Assembly (NCBI RefSeq): GCF_001423885.1
Contig: NZ_LMPP01000004.1
Location: 62,001 to 126,000, forward strand
Source of the DNA: Rathayibacter sp. Leaf185
GTDB taxonomy: Bacteria; Actinomycetota; Actinomycetes; Actinomycetales; Microbacteriaceae
Length of the DNA stretch: 64,000 nucleotides
Direction: 5' to 3'
The position numbers and the translations under genes were made by a program. Shown one piece after another: positions 31,351 to 37,790 of the stretch. Below the pieces are notes generated by a model. That model saw only the letters and a list, made by a program, of their open reading frames with translations, did no database searches and was not told where the DNA came from. How positions within the stretch are numbered: position 1 is the stretch's first letter; each line of letters opens with the position of its first letter.

Positions 31351-31884
31351 GTGACCGACGCACGTCTTCCGGGGAGGTGGCTGACCGACCCGAACATCGA
31401 GGAGCTCTCCGACAAGGCGTGGCGCGTCATGACGGGGGCGCTGATGTGGTCGAACGAGCAGGGAACGGACGGCGAGATCCCGCGCCGCACTCTGCGCTTG
31501 TTGCACCCCGAGAACGTCGATGCCGGCACAGTCCTCGAGCTCGTCCGGTCCGGCTTCTGGGAGGCGCACGACAAGCACATGCAGATCCTCGGATGGGACC
31601 GCACTCAGACACGGGCTAGTGACGTCGAGTGGCAGCGAGAACGGAACCGGCAGAACCAGGCGGCCAAGCGGAGGCGGGACCAGATCAAGTCGATCAACGG
31701 CCGCAGAACGGAGCCGACGGTCGATCCGGACACGGGGGAAGTCACCGGTGACGTAAGCGGTGACGACAACGATTACGCCGGAGGACAGGACAGGACAGGC
31801 AAGGACAGGACAGGCACAGAACTAAGGGGTTCGTCACAAGTCGATTCCTGGCCTGTCGCAACCATCCCGAGGAGCACGGCATGA
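31351..31884 (+). CDS. Phage replisome-organizer-like protein
   Basis: 177-aa protein, GTG start with AGGAGG and AAGAG upstream. The N-terminal winged-helix-like region (WLTDPNIEELSDKAWRVMTG, TDGEIPRRTLRLLHP, GFWEAHDKHMQILGW) resembles the N-terminal domains of actinophage replication initiation/organizer proteins. A basic segment (RERNRQNQAAKRRRDQ) follows, and the C-terminus is acidic and low-complexity because of a DNA tandem repeat. It may recruit host replisome to the element. ATGA overlap with the next gene. Confidence 0.65.
   Translation: MTDARLPGRWLTDPNIEELSDKAWRVMTGALMWSNEQGTDGEIPRRTLRLLHPENVDAGTVLELVRSGFWEAHDKHMQILGWDRTQTRASDVEWQRERNRQNQAAKRRRDQIKSINGRRTEPTVDPDTGEVTGDVSGDDNDYAGGQDRTGKDRTGTELRGSSQVDSWPVATIPRSTA
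31783..31816 (+). repeat. GGACA/GGACAGGC short tandem repeats in the replisome-organizer gene
   Basis: Five copies of GGACAGGAC-like pentamer units (GGACA GGACA GGACA GGCAA GGACA GGACA GGC). Internal iteron-like repeats within a replication gene can mark an origin, but simple low-complexity coding is equally possible. Confidence 0.5.
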
Positions 31885-32099
31885 CCACCACCGTCAGCAG
31901 CCCGGTCGATCCCGGCCCACGTTGCGACCGTCACGTCGGCGAGGTCTTCCCTCCCCGCTGCGTCGACTGCGAGCAGGAGATCGACTCCGAGCCTGGTACG
32001 CGATCTCGTTTCGGCGTCTACTCGCAGGTCGTTTGCCCGTTCCACCCGGGTTACTTCATCCCGTGCGATCGGTGCGCTCGAGACAGGGGGGACCGATGA
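31881..32099 (+). CDS. Cysteine-rich zinc-binding small protein
   Basis: 72 aa with RCDRHVGEVFPPRCVDCEQ, VVCPFHPGYFIPCDRCARD: paired C/H ligands that suggest two zinc sites (C-x2-H, CxxC, C-x2-H, CxxC). The start ATG overlaps the previous TGA and the stop overlaps the next ATG. Such zinc-knuckle proteins occur in phage early regions; the role is unknown. Confidence 0.65.
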   Translation: MTTTVSSPVDPGPRCDRHVGEVFPPRCVDCEQEIDSEPGTRSRFGVYSQVVCPFHPGYFIPCDRCARDRGDR

Positions 32100-32308
32100 C
32101 CGACCCGCCCACCGCCGAGGTGATCCGGAGCACGTCCTACTACGCCGTCATCCGCTGCCCGTACTGCGGGCACAAGCACTCCCACCCCGACTACCGGCCC
32201 GGCTGGTGGGAGCACCGCACCGCCAAGTGCCTCCCGAAGGCCGGCACCACCATGACCGACCGGATGACCGGCTACCGATTCCGAGTCCCCAAGAAGGAGA
32301 ACCGCTGA
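32096..32308 (+). CDS. Small protein with CxxC-H zinc-ribbon-like motif
   Basis: 70 aa with RCPYCGHKHSHPDYRPGWWE followed by RTAKCLPKAG, a probable CxxC-HxH-C metal site, and a basic C-terminus (RFRVPKKENR). RBS GGGGGG 5 nt before the ATG; ATGA overlap upstream and an ATG overlap downstream. Unknown function. Confidence 0.62.
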   Translation: MTDPPTAEVIRSTSYYAVIRCPYCGHKHSHPDYRPGWWEHRTAKCLPKAGTTMTDRMTGYRFRVPKKENR

Positions 32309-32463
32309 TGCCCGACACCCCACCCGCAACACCGAAGCCCACGACGTCCTGGGACGCGGCGATGACCGCTGACCGCGATGCCGCCAGCGACCGCCGCCGA
32401 GCCGCCGAGGTCCTCTTCGGCATCAAGCCCACCACCGACAAGGAAGAGAGCACCACCCCGTGA
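32308..32463 (+). CDS. Very small hypothetical protein
   Basis: 51 aa, starting MPDTPPATPKPTTSW. A single predicted helix rich in Arg/Ala/Asp (AAMTADRDAASDRRRAAEVLF) and nothing recognisable. Supported by AAGGAG 8 nt upstream and by one-base/four-base overlaps with its neighbours. Confidence 0.5.
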   Translation: MPDTPPATPKPTTSWDAAMTADRDAASDRRRAAEVLFGIKPTTDKEESTTP

Positions 32464-33266
32464 CGACCACCCTCAGCCGGATCCCCAAGGCCAGCGCCTT
32501 CACCGGCAGCCAGACCGACAACCTCATCGCGAGCTTCCTCGAGGATCTCGTCGCGCTCGGCGCCACGCTCCCCGAGGAGATCGTCAGCGCCGCAGAGCGC
32601 TGGACCATCGCCGACGACCGGCTCCGCAGCATGACCGGCCGCGCTGAACCGAGCTACTCGTCCGACGACCTCACCGCAGACGACTGGGCCGAGCGCCTCA
32701 CCCGGTACGCGATCGCCAAGCAGGTGCACGACCGGGAGCCGTTCCTCGCGAACCCCGCCCGCGACTCCCTCGTCCGCGAGTTCATCCGCACCGCCCGGAG
32801 CCACCTCGACGCCCTCCGGGGGGAGCTGCACCGGATCTACTCCGAGAAGTACCCCCTCCTCCTCATCGACCCCGACACCGACCCCCATGTCACCCGGGGG
32901 GAGGCCGACGAGGCGCGAGCGTTCCGGACCGCCCTGCTCAACGCCATCGAGCGCCTCTGGGAGATCAACGCCAACGGGTACATCGAGAACCAGGTCAGCC
33001 CGACCGCGATCGACTGGTGCTCCCTCCACGAGTGGGACGCCGAGTCCTGGACGAAGCTCAACCAGATCACGAGGCAGGGCGGCACGATCTTCAACAAGGT
33101 GCCCGAGTCCTCGCCCGTGCGCTTCGGCATCGCCCTCGCCGCCGGCGGCACGCCCTCCATCGCCAAGAACCTCATCGAGGCCAGGCAGCGCGCCGCCGAC
33201 ATCCTCAACGTCGACCCGCGCTCCGGACGCTCCTACGTCGAGCTCGAGCCCATCGACATCAGCTGA
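32460..33266 (+). CDS. Hypothetical protein, largest of the early operon
   Basis: 268-aa, mostly helical soluble protein with no family that I recognise. GTG start overlaps the preceding stop. Notable segments: TDNLIASFLEDLVALGATLP, YAIAKQVHDREPFLANP, HLDALRGELHRIYSEKYPLL and WCSLHEWDAESWTKLNQI. No nuclease, primase or terminase motif is evident. In a satellite, this slot (after replication, before structural genes) often holds helper-interference or packaging-redirecting proteins, but that is inference from position only. Confidence 0.6.
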   Translation: MTTTLSRIPKASAFTGSQTDNLIASFLEDLVALGATLPEEIVSAAERWTIADDRLRSMTGRAEPSYSSDDLTADDWAERLTRYAIAKQVHDREPFLANPARDSLVREFIRTARSHLDALRGELHRIYSEKYPLLLIDPDTDPHVTRGEADEARAFRTALLNAIERLWEINANGYIENQVSPTAIDWCSLHEWDAESWTKLNQITRQGGTIFNKVPESSPVRFGIALAAGGTPSIAKNLIEARQRAADILNVDPRSGRSYVELEPIDIS

Positions 33267-33430
33267 CCCAGCACCCCGACACGAGCCGGCCGGGACGGAT
33301 GGGGCCACCATCCCCCCTCCCCCCGGTCGGCCGTCACTCCCGCGGCATAGTGACTTTTTTCACACGGGCCGCAACCACGTCTACCAATTCAATCCGTTAC
33401 CACTTCCAACCCCTCCGAGAGGAACCCGCA
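33267..33430 (+). promoter_or_regulatory. 164-bp gap between early operon and tail module
   Basis: Begins with a GC-rich imperfect inverted repeat (GGCCGGG ... CCCGGTCGGCC, about 33287-33334) and continues with GTGACTTTTTTCAC (33349-33362), a small stem with a T6 run. A plausible early terminator plus late promoter; no clear -35/-10 pair. It could also be the scar of deleted structural genes. Confidence 0.45.
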
Positions 33431-33580
33431 ATGCCTTCCACACGAGTAACCGACCTGTGGGTCGGCCCCACCCCGCCGCCCGACGAGGACCAGAAGCCGG
33501 GCACCTGCTGGATCAACACGTCCGGCCCGGGCCTGATCGTCAACAACTACGTCACCGACATCGAGGAGTGGAGCCGCTGA
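33431..33580 (+). CDS. Small phage tail-associated protein
   Basis: 49 aa: VTDLWVGPTPPPDEDQKPGT and CWINTSGPGLIVNNYV. This VGxTPPPxxxxxPGTxWxxTS pattern is typical of short proteins or modules preceding actinophage tail-fibre genes. GAGGAAC upstream as RBS. Its stop overlaps the next ATG. Confidence 0.6.
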   Translation: MPSTRVTDLWVGPTPPPDEDQKPGTCWINTSGPGLIVNNYVTDIEEWSR

Positions 33581-35001
33581 TGACGAGCACGATCATGTTC
33601 CCCGCGGGCGAGTTCAAGCCCATGGAGGACGCGTCCGCGGCGATGCTCATCGGCACGCCAGGCACGAAGACGAACGCGGCGGTGATCGACGTCGTGGCGC
33701 CCATCGCCGCGGACGTCATCGCCAACGACGCGACCGCGATCAGCGCGGCGACCGCGCTCGTGAGCGCCGACCTCGCGACGCGGGATCTGGTCGAGGGCGA
33801 TGACCGGCGCATCGCGCAGGAGTCGGAGGTCGACACCTGGGCCGAGGCGACAGTCGACCCCACCACCGGCGCCGTGCTGCGCGGAACCGACATGCAGGGG
33901 AAGACGTGGGCGTACCTCCGCGAGGACAGCGCCACCGACCAGGGGCCGATCTCAGGCCGTCTCCTCGTGACGCTCGAGAACGGCGAGTGGGCGAGCGCAA
34001 CCGTCGATCCCGACACCATGGCTGTCCTCGAGGGCGTCCGCTTCGACGGCACCGTCTACCCCGAACCGACGACCGTCACCCCGGGCAACCCGAGCGGCGG
34101 GAGCTCGCTCAAGACGACCGAGCGCGCGATCGTCTCGGTCGGCGACTCGCTCACGTTCTCGTCGGGCACCACCTGGCCGGAGACGACTCTCGTCGCCGCG
34201 ACGGGCCTCCCCGGCTACAACGTGGCCATGTTCGGGCAGCGCAGCCAGCACCAGGCGCTGCTCATGGGCGGCATCACCGGGCAGCTCACGTTCGCCGGCA
34301 ACCAGCTCCCCGCCGGCGGCGTCGCGCCGGTCACGACGATGGGCCCGGACACGCACTACTGGGCAGCGTCGAGCGGCGCGGCCGACTGGATCTTCCCCGG
34401 CTCCGTGCTCACCACGGACGGCACCCGCGTTGACGGGCAGCTCGCGATCCTCGCGAATGGCGCCGGCAAGGAGTTCCGCTACCCGCCGCTGACCGCCGCG
34501 AAGCCCATCAAGGCGGCGAGCCCGTTCCGGTCGGCGTTCAAGGGCCTGATGTCCCGCCGGATCCACACGATCTGGCTCGGCCGGAACAACGTGACCGGGG
34601 ACGACACGAGCCGTCTCCTCTCCGACGTCGAGTCGATCCTCGCCGAGATCGAGTCGACCCAGCGCCGCGCGCTCGTCATCGGGATCACACCCCGCATCGG
34701 CGAGGGCAAGTCGGCTACCGGCCAGCAGGCCACCCGCTACGCCCAGGTCATCGCCCGGAACGCGCAGTTGCGCGCAGCGATGGAAGCGCGCACGGACGGG
34801 CCGGCGTACTTCGACATGCACGGGTGGCTGCGCGACACCGCGCCGGGCGTGCTCGGCGTCACCCCCGACCCGGTCGCGATCGCCGACGACCAGATCACGC
34901 CCGCGCTCTACTCCGACGACACCCACTTCACCGCCGCGGTCTATGCCGCGATCGGCACCAAGGTCGGCCAGATCCTGGTCGCGAAAGGATGGACCCTCTA
35001 A
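33580..35001 (+). CDS. SGNH/GDSL-hydrolase phage tail protein
   Basis: 473-aa protein. Residues 1-150 are repetitive, Ala/Asp/Val-rich and contain the duplicated WAEATVDPTTGAVLRG and WASATVDPDTMAVLEG modules typical of tail-fibre shafts. From about residue 185 an SGNH hydrolase domain follows: block I VGDSLTF with nucleophile Ser190, block III LGRNNVTGDD and block V DDTH with Asp446 and His449. Such tail hydrolases deacetylate or cleave surface glycans and serve as receptor-binding or depolymerising parts. There is no signal peptide. It overlaps its neighbours by 1 nt on both sides, forming a translationally coupled tail module. Confidence 0.85.
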   Translation: MTSTIMFPAGEFKPMEDASAAMLIGTPGTKTNAAVIDVVAPIAADVIANDATAISAATALVSADLATRDLVEGDDRRIAQESEVDTWAEATVDPTTGAVLRGTDMQGKTWAYLREDSATDQGPISGRLLVTLENGEWASATVDPDTMAVLEGVRFDGTVYPEPTTVTPGNPSGGSSLKTTERAIVSVGDSLTFSSGTTWPETTLVAATGLPGYNVAMFGQRSQHQALLMGGITGQLTFAGNQLPAGGVAPVTTMGPDTHYWAASSGAADWIFPGSVLTTDGTRVDGQLAILANGAGKEFRYPPLTAAKPIKAASPFRSAFKGLMSRRIHTIWLGRNNVTGDDTSRLLSDVESILAEIESTQRRALVIGITPRIGEGKSATGQQATRYAQVIARNAQLRAAMEARTDGPAYFDMHGWLRDTAPGVLGVTPDPVAIADDQITPALYSDDTHFTAAVYAAIGTKVGQILVAKGWTL

Positions 35002-35903
35002 TGCCCCTCGGACGCATCAACTACGTGCCCTCCGGCTCCGTCGCCATGTCGGCAAGCCAGCTCGCCGCGCACCCCAAGCTCGTCACCCCCGACCTCCCCG
35101 CGACGGTCGCGCCGATCTCCCGGGCGCACGCGTTTCGGCGCCTCGTCAGCGCCTACCGCGGCCCGCTGTTCCGGATCCGGCGCAGCACGGACGGCCTCGA
35201 GCAGGACTGCGCCTCCGTGTCCGACGCGATCGCGTTCGTCGGCGCGGCGACCGGCACGCTCGTCACCTGGCACGACCAGTCCGGGAACGCCCGCCACCTC
35301 AGCCAGCCGACCGCGGCCGCGCAGCCGACGCTCATCCAGGCGGGAGTGCTCTCCACCACCGGGACGCGCGCGGCCGCCGTGTTCGACAACACCGAGGACT
35401 ACATGACGAGCCCCGCCGTCGGCGCGTTCTCGGCCGGCGCGGCCAGCTACTTCGCGGTGCTCGAGCAGACCGCGCTCTCGACGCCCGGACGCGCAATCTT
35501 CCACGAGGCCGGCTCGTTCTCCCGGTACGTGCCCATGCAGCACTACACCGGCGGCACCTTCACGCAGTTCGGCCGCGACAACACGCCCACGATCTACCTG
35601 CCCGTCGCGCCGGCGCCCGAGACGCCCGTCGGCTTCGCGATCGGCATCCCGAAGCAGCTCACGGCGATCGACACCGGATCCGTGTTCCGGAAGCGCTCGA
35701 ACCGGGCGCCGCTCGTAGACGTCGCCTACACCCGCGCCGGCACCACCACCGTGTCGGCGTTCCTCCTCAACGGGCAGGGAGGTACGGCCCCGACCGCATG
35801 GTGGGGCGGCAAGATCGCCGAGCTCATCGAGTTCCGCTCCGCCGTCTCCGACACCGACCGCAACGCCATCGAGACCAGCCAGAAGCTCTGGTTCAACCTC
35901 TAG
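35001..35903 (+). CDS. Beta-rich phage tail/receptor-binding protein (LamG/concanavalin-like)
   Basis: 300-aa protein rich in Ala, Thr and aromatic residues, with alternating strand pattern. TWHDQSGNARHLSQPTAAAQ is the motif seen in phage structural proteins with a concanavalin/arabinofuranosidase-like fold, and KIAELIEFRSAVSDTDRNAI near the C-terminus matches the end of such jelly-roll domains. Probably carbohydrate-binding and acting with the SGNH protein. ATG overlaps the previous stop by one base. A strong terminator follows. Confidence 0.7.
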   Translation: MPLGRINYVPSGSVAMSASQLAAHPKLVTPDLPATVAPISRAHAFRRLVSAYRGPLFRIRRSTDGLEQDCASVSDAIAFVGAATGTLVTWHDQSGNARHLSQPTAAAQPTLIQAGVLSTTGTRAAAVFDNTEDYMTSPAVGAFSAGAASYFAVLEQTALSTPGRAIFHEAGSFSRYVPMQHYTGGTFTQFGRDNTPTIYLPVAPAPETPVGFAIGIPKQLTAIDTGSVFRKRSNRAPLVDVAYTRAGTTTVSAFLLNGQGGTAPTAWWGGKIAELIEFRSAVSDTDRNAIETSQKLWFNL

Positions 35904-35917
35904 GGCGCACACCACGA

Positions 35918-35958
35918 ACGCCCCCTCGCTACTCCCCTCGGGAGCGGCGAGGGGGCGT
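35918..35958 (+). terminator. Terminator after the tail module
   Basis: 12-bp perfect stem (ACGCCCCCTCGC with GCGAGGGGGCGT), 17-nt loop containing a smaller stem, ending in TTT. Confidence 0.85.
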
Positions 35959-35991
35959 TTCGTCGTGAGGGCGAGCCTCTAGCATCCGGTT

Positions 35992-36411
35992 ATGACTCTC
36001 CGACTCAGATGCTTCGAGATCGTTCCAGCCGCCGCCGAAGGACCAGACGGACTCGAGGTGCGCGGACTAGGGAACGTGCCGCGCTGGCAGACGAAAGTGC
36101 TCGGCGGGCCGGTCTATACCTGGATAGTGATGATTGTCGACGACCCCGAAGCGGAGTTCGGAAACGTGCACCAAGGCTTCGACGTCCGCATCGCTATCGA
36201 CGATCCCACCGGTGCTCGCATCCTTGAAGCTGGAATCACCTCGCCCAACATCTTGGGGTCAAGCACACGGCTGCCGGACAAGTCGACGCTGAACGTACAG
36301 CTCGAGATGCCCACCACCGTCGAAGGTGCATACAAGATCGAGGCGCGCGTTTTCGACTCGACAGGTCTCATAGGCCTGGAGGAGCGGCTGCTGTTCGTGA
36401 TGGACGACTGA
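35992..36411 (+). CDS. Cargo gene 1: beta-sandwich-like hypothetical protein
   Basis: 139 aa, unrecognised. Predicted mainly strands (VYTWIVMIVDDPEAEF, FDVRIAIDDPTG, LNVQLEMPTTVEGAYKIEAR), like a small immunoglobulin-type domain resembling DUF6941-type proteins. TAGCAT 6 nt before the ATG indicates its own leaderless transcript, separate from the tail operon. GC content is visibly lower than the chromosome. Confidence 0.6.
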   Translation: MTLRLRCFEIVPAAAEGPDGLEVRGLGNVPRWQTKVLGGPVYTWIVMIVDDPEAEFGNVHQGFDVRIAIDDPTGARILEAGITSPNILGSSTRLPDKSTLNVQLEMPTTVEGAYKIEARVFDSTGLIGLEERLLFVMDD

Positions 36412-36451
36412 GACCCGTAAGCGTCGGTGGTCGCTCGTAGCCTCTGGACGC

Positions 36452-36673
36452 ATGTCGCACCACTGGACTCCCATGAGCATGGTCTCCCGCTCGATCCTCC
36501 CGGGCGAGTGGAAGGTTGCGGACCGCACAGAGGATCTCGGGTGGATCCGGCTCGTCCAGTACCAGGGGCTACCGACCTACGTCTGCGTCACTCGAGACGG
36601 CTGGGTTGTCGGGGGCGGTGACACTCTCTCTGACGCAGCGCGTGCATTCCTCACATGGCGTCGGAGCCGGTGA
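36452..36673 (+). CDS. Cargo gene 2: small hypothetical protein
   Basis: 73 aa, MSHHWTPMSMVSRSILPGEW start, aromatic-rich (WIRLVQYQGLPTYVCVTRDG) and a basic C-terminus (LTWRRSR). Unrecognised. TAGCCT 8 nt before the ATG. Low confidence that the first ATG rather than ATG 36473 is used. Confidence 0.45.
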   Translation: MSHHWTPMSMVSRSILPGEWKVADRTEDLGWIRLVQYQGLPTYVCVTRDGWVVGGGDTLSDAARAFLTWRRSR

Positions 36674-36791
36674 CCGAGCTTCTCGCAGACTTTCCTGGCC
36701 TACCGGCACTCCCGGACGGTCGGAGGGTGCGACGCGCGAGAGAGGCGCTGAGGAGTAGCGCGACCGATCTTTACCAGCGACGCTGTCAGTC

Positions 36792-37280
36792 ATGGACAGC
36801 CCTCGCCTCGTGCACCTCTGGATCGTCGGCCGCCGCTCGCTCTGCGACAACCGCGCCTACCTCACCCCGCAGAACCCCGAGCACCCCCGCACGCGCGCGG
36901 AGATTCGCGAGGACTTCGAAGCGCCGTTCTGCGGATCGTGCCTGGTGCTACTCCGCACGCTGGAGGCGATGGCGAACGAGATCGTCGCTCATCGCGGCAC
37001 CGTCTGGCCGGGTTCTGCCCGCCAAGCCATCGAGAACCTTCCGCCCAGCTGGGAGAAAGAGTGGGATCTCAAGCAGCTGGCGCAGTCGGCCCCGTTCTCA
37101 ACCGCCTCGGTGCTGCAGTACTGGGATCCGGAAAGCGGCCTTGCTGAGAGCTCAGACATGGTGGCCGGCATCATTCCGAGAACGGACGAGCGCGAGCGGG
37201 CCGAGCTGGCAGCACTCGAGAGGCGGGAGTCGATCGGGCTCTCGGCCAGTAGCGGACCCGAGGGCGGGACCATCTCGTAG
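36792..37280 (+). CDS. Cargo gene 3: hypothetical protein with possible zinc site
   Basis: 162 aa. The N-terminal part reads HLWIVGRRSLCDNRAYL and APFCGSCLVLLRTLEAMA, so C18 with C47/C50 may bind zinc. The rest is helical and charged. No family recognised. It starts after 118 bp in which I see no gene. As the last gene before the attachment end, it sits where phage islands commonly carry host-benefit or anti-phage cargo. Confidence 0.5.
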   Translation: MDSPRLVHLWIVGRRSLCDNRAYLTPQNPEHPRTRAEIREDFEAPFCGSCLVLLRTLEAMANEIVAHRGTVWPGSARQAIENLPPSWEKEWDLKQLAQSAPFSTASVLQYWDPESGLAESSDMVAGIIPRTDERERAELAALERRESIGLSASSGPEGGTIS

Positions 37281-37294
37281 CTGACGAGAAGGTC

Positions 37295-37557
37295 GTCCAC
37301 ACTGTGGACACCCCGGGGGTGCGAACCTTGCACACTCCCCCTGGCGTCGGCAGTACCGACACCATCGCGCAAGGGCGTCGGCAGTACCGACGCCCTCAGC
37401 CGCGCTTAGGTCATCGGAAGGGTACGCGCTCAGCGCGTACTGCCGAGGGGGTCGCGAATCACTACCCCCTCCGAGGAGGGTGCGCAGAAATGCGTACCCC
37501 TGACGGAGGGGTCCCCAGATTGCGGGGACCCTTGGGGTGTGGCCCGAGTCCACACCC
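37295..37557. repeat. Array of about ten consecutive inverted repeats at the right end of the element
   Basis: Gene-free stretch of 400 bp. In order: palindrome 37295-37309; palindrome 37309-37321; stem GTGC 37319-37333; GTCGG stem 37346-37360; 10-bp AGGGCGTCGG stem 37372-37396; 8-bp GTACGCGC stem 37422-37440; 8-bp GAGGGGGT stem 37445-37471; 8-bp GGGTGCGC stem with one G-U, 37478-37499; 8-bp GGGTCCCC stem 37509-37531; 8-bp GGGTGTGG stem 37535-37557. Loops are 1-11 nt. Stem sequences all differ except the fourth and fifth, which share GTCGGCAGTACCGAC. No T-tracts follow. Likely a structured RNA or a single-strand/cruciform site. No gene was seen in 37281-37682. Confidence 0.8.
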
Positions 37558-37559
37558 TG

Positions 37560-37578
37560 AGTCCGCAGCCAGTCCGCA
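37560..37578 (+). repeat. Right pair of candidate integrase arm-type sites
   Basis: AGTCCGCA at 37560-37567 and 37571-37578, same octamer, orientation and 11-bp period as the left pair. It lies 105 bp inside attR. Confidence 0.65.
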
Positions 37579-37682
37579 AGAGTCCCGATCTGGCGCATTC
37601 AGCGGCAATCACCGACCACCACCAAATCCGCGAAATGGCGCGGGACGCAACCACTCCCCACCACCCGCAAACAGCGGCGGAA

Positions 37683-37709
37683 AGTTCGAGCTGTACTACG
37701 GGGTCTGAT
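37683..37709 (+). pseudogene. attR and stranded original 3' end of glnA
   Basis: The 19-bp core copy (37683-37701) continues GGTCTGA, so the frame reads FELYYGV-stop, exactly the glnA terminus but with GGG and TGA instead of GGC and TAG. It has no promoter or start and is the displaced chromosomal end of glnA. Confidence 0.88.
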
Positions 37710-37724
37710 CCCGAGCACGACCAC

Positions 37725-37756
37725 GAGGGCCGCTCTTCTCCGGAAGGGCGGCCCTC
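37725..37756 (+). terminator. Original glnA terminator, displaced by the element
   Basis: GAGGGCCGC ... GCGGCCCTC, 9-bp stem with a 14-nt loop, between the stranded glnA end and convergent glnE. Confidence 0.75.
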
Positions 37757-37790
37757 CGTCGTTCACGGTCTCTGCGCGAACGGCCGAGGG

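Larger units (their letters stand above)
28072..37701. mobile_element. 9.6-kb integrative element in the 3' end of glnA (phage-satellite-like)
   Basis: Bounded by a 19-bp direct repeat (28072-28090 and 37683-37701; period 9,611 bp) that is the 3' end of glnA. Content, left to right: tyrosine integrase and HTH regulator leftward; then excisionase, XRE-like protein, several small proteins, a replisome-organizer-like protein, Cys-rich proteins, and a tail module (49-aa protein, SGNH hydrolase, 300-aa beta-rich protein); then a terminator, three unknown cargo genes and an inverted-repeat array. No head, portal, terminase, tape-measure or lysis gene was found. Divergent int-regulator/xis-replication order resembles phage-inducible chromosomal islands. 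A defective prophage that lost its structural genes is the alternative, but the intact ORFs, overlapping starts and intact att sites favour a compact functional element. Confidence 0.9.

Noticed and set aside
36655-37284. 209-codon frame overlapping cargo genes 2 and 3
   Set aside because: Alternate frame of the better-supported 162-aa gene; Ser/Arg-rich without features.
37346-37396. Two copies of GTCGGCAGTACCGAC as a possible CRISPR fragment
   Set aside because: Only two copies with a 12-bp gap that has no spacer character, and no cas genes; they are hairpins in a larger array.
37304-37708. 134-codon open frame across the hairpin array ending in FELYYGV
   Set aside because: Its ending is the stranded glnA 3' end; the rest is Arg/Pro/Gly-rich out-of-frame reading of inverted repeats, without RBS or similarity.
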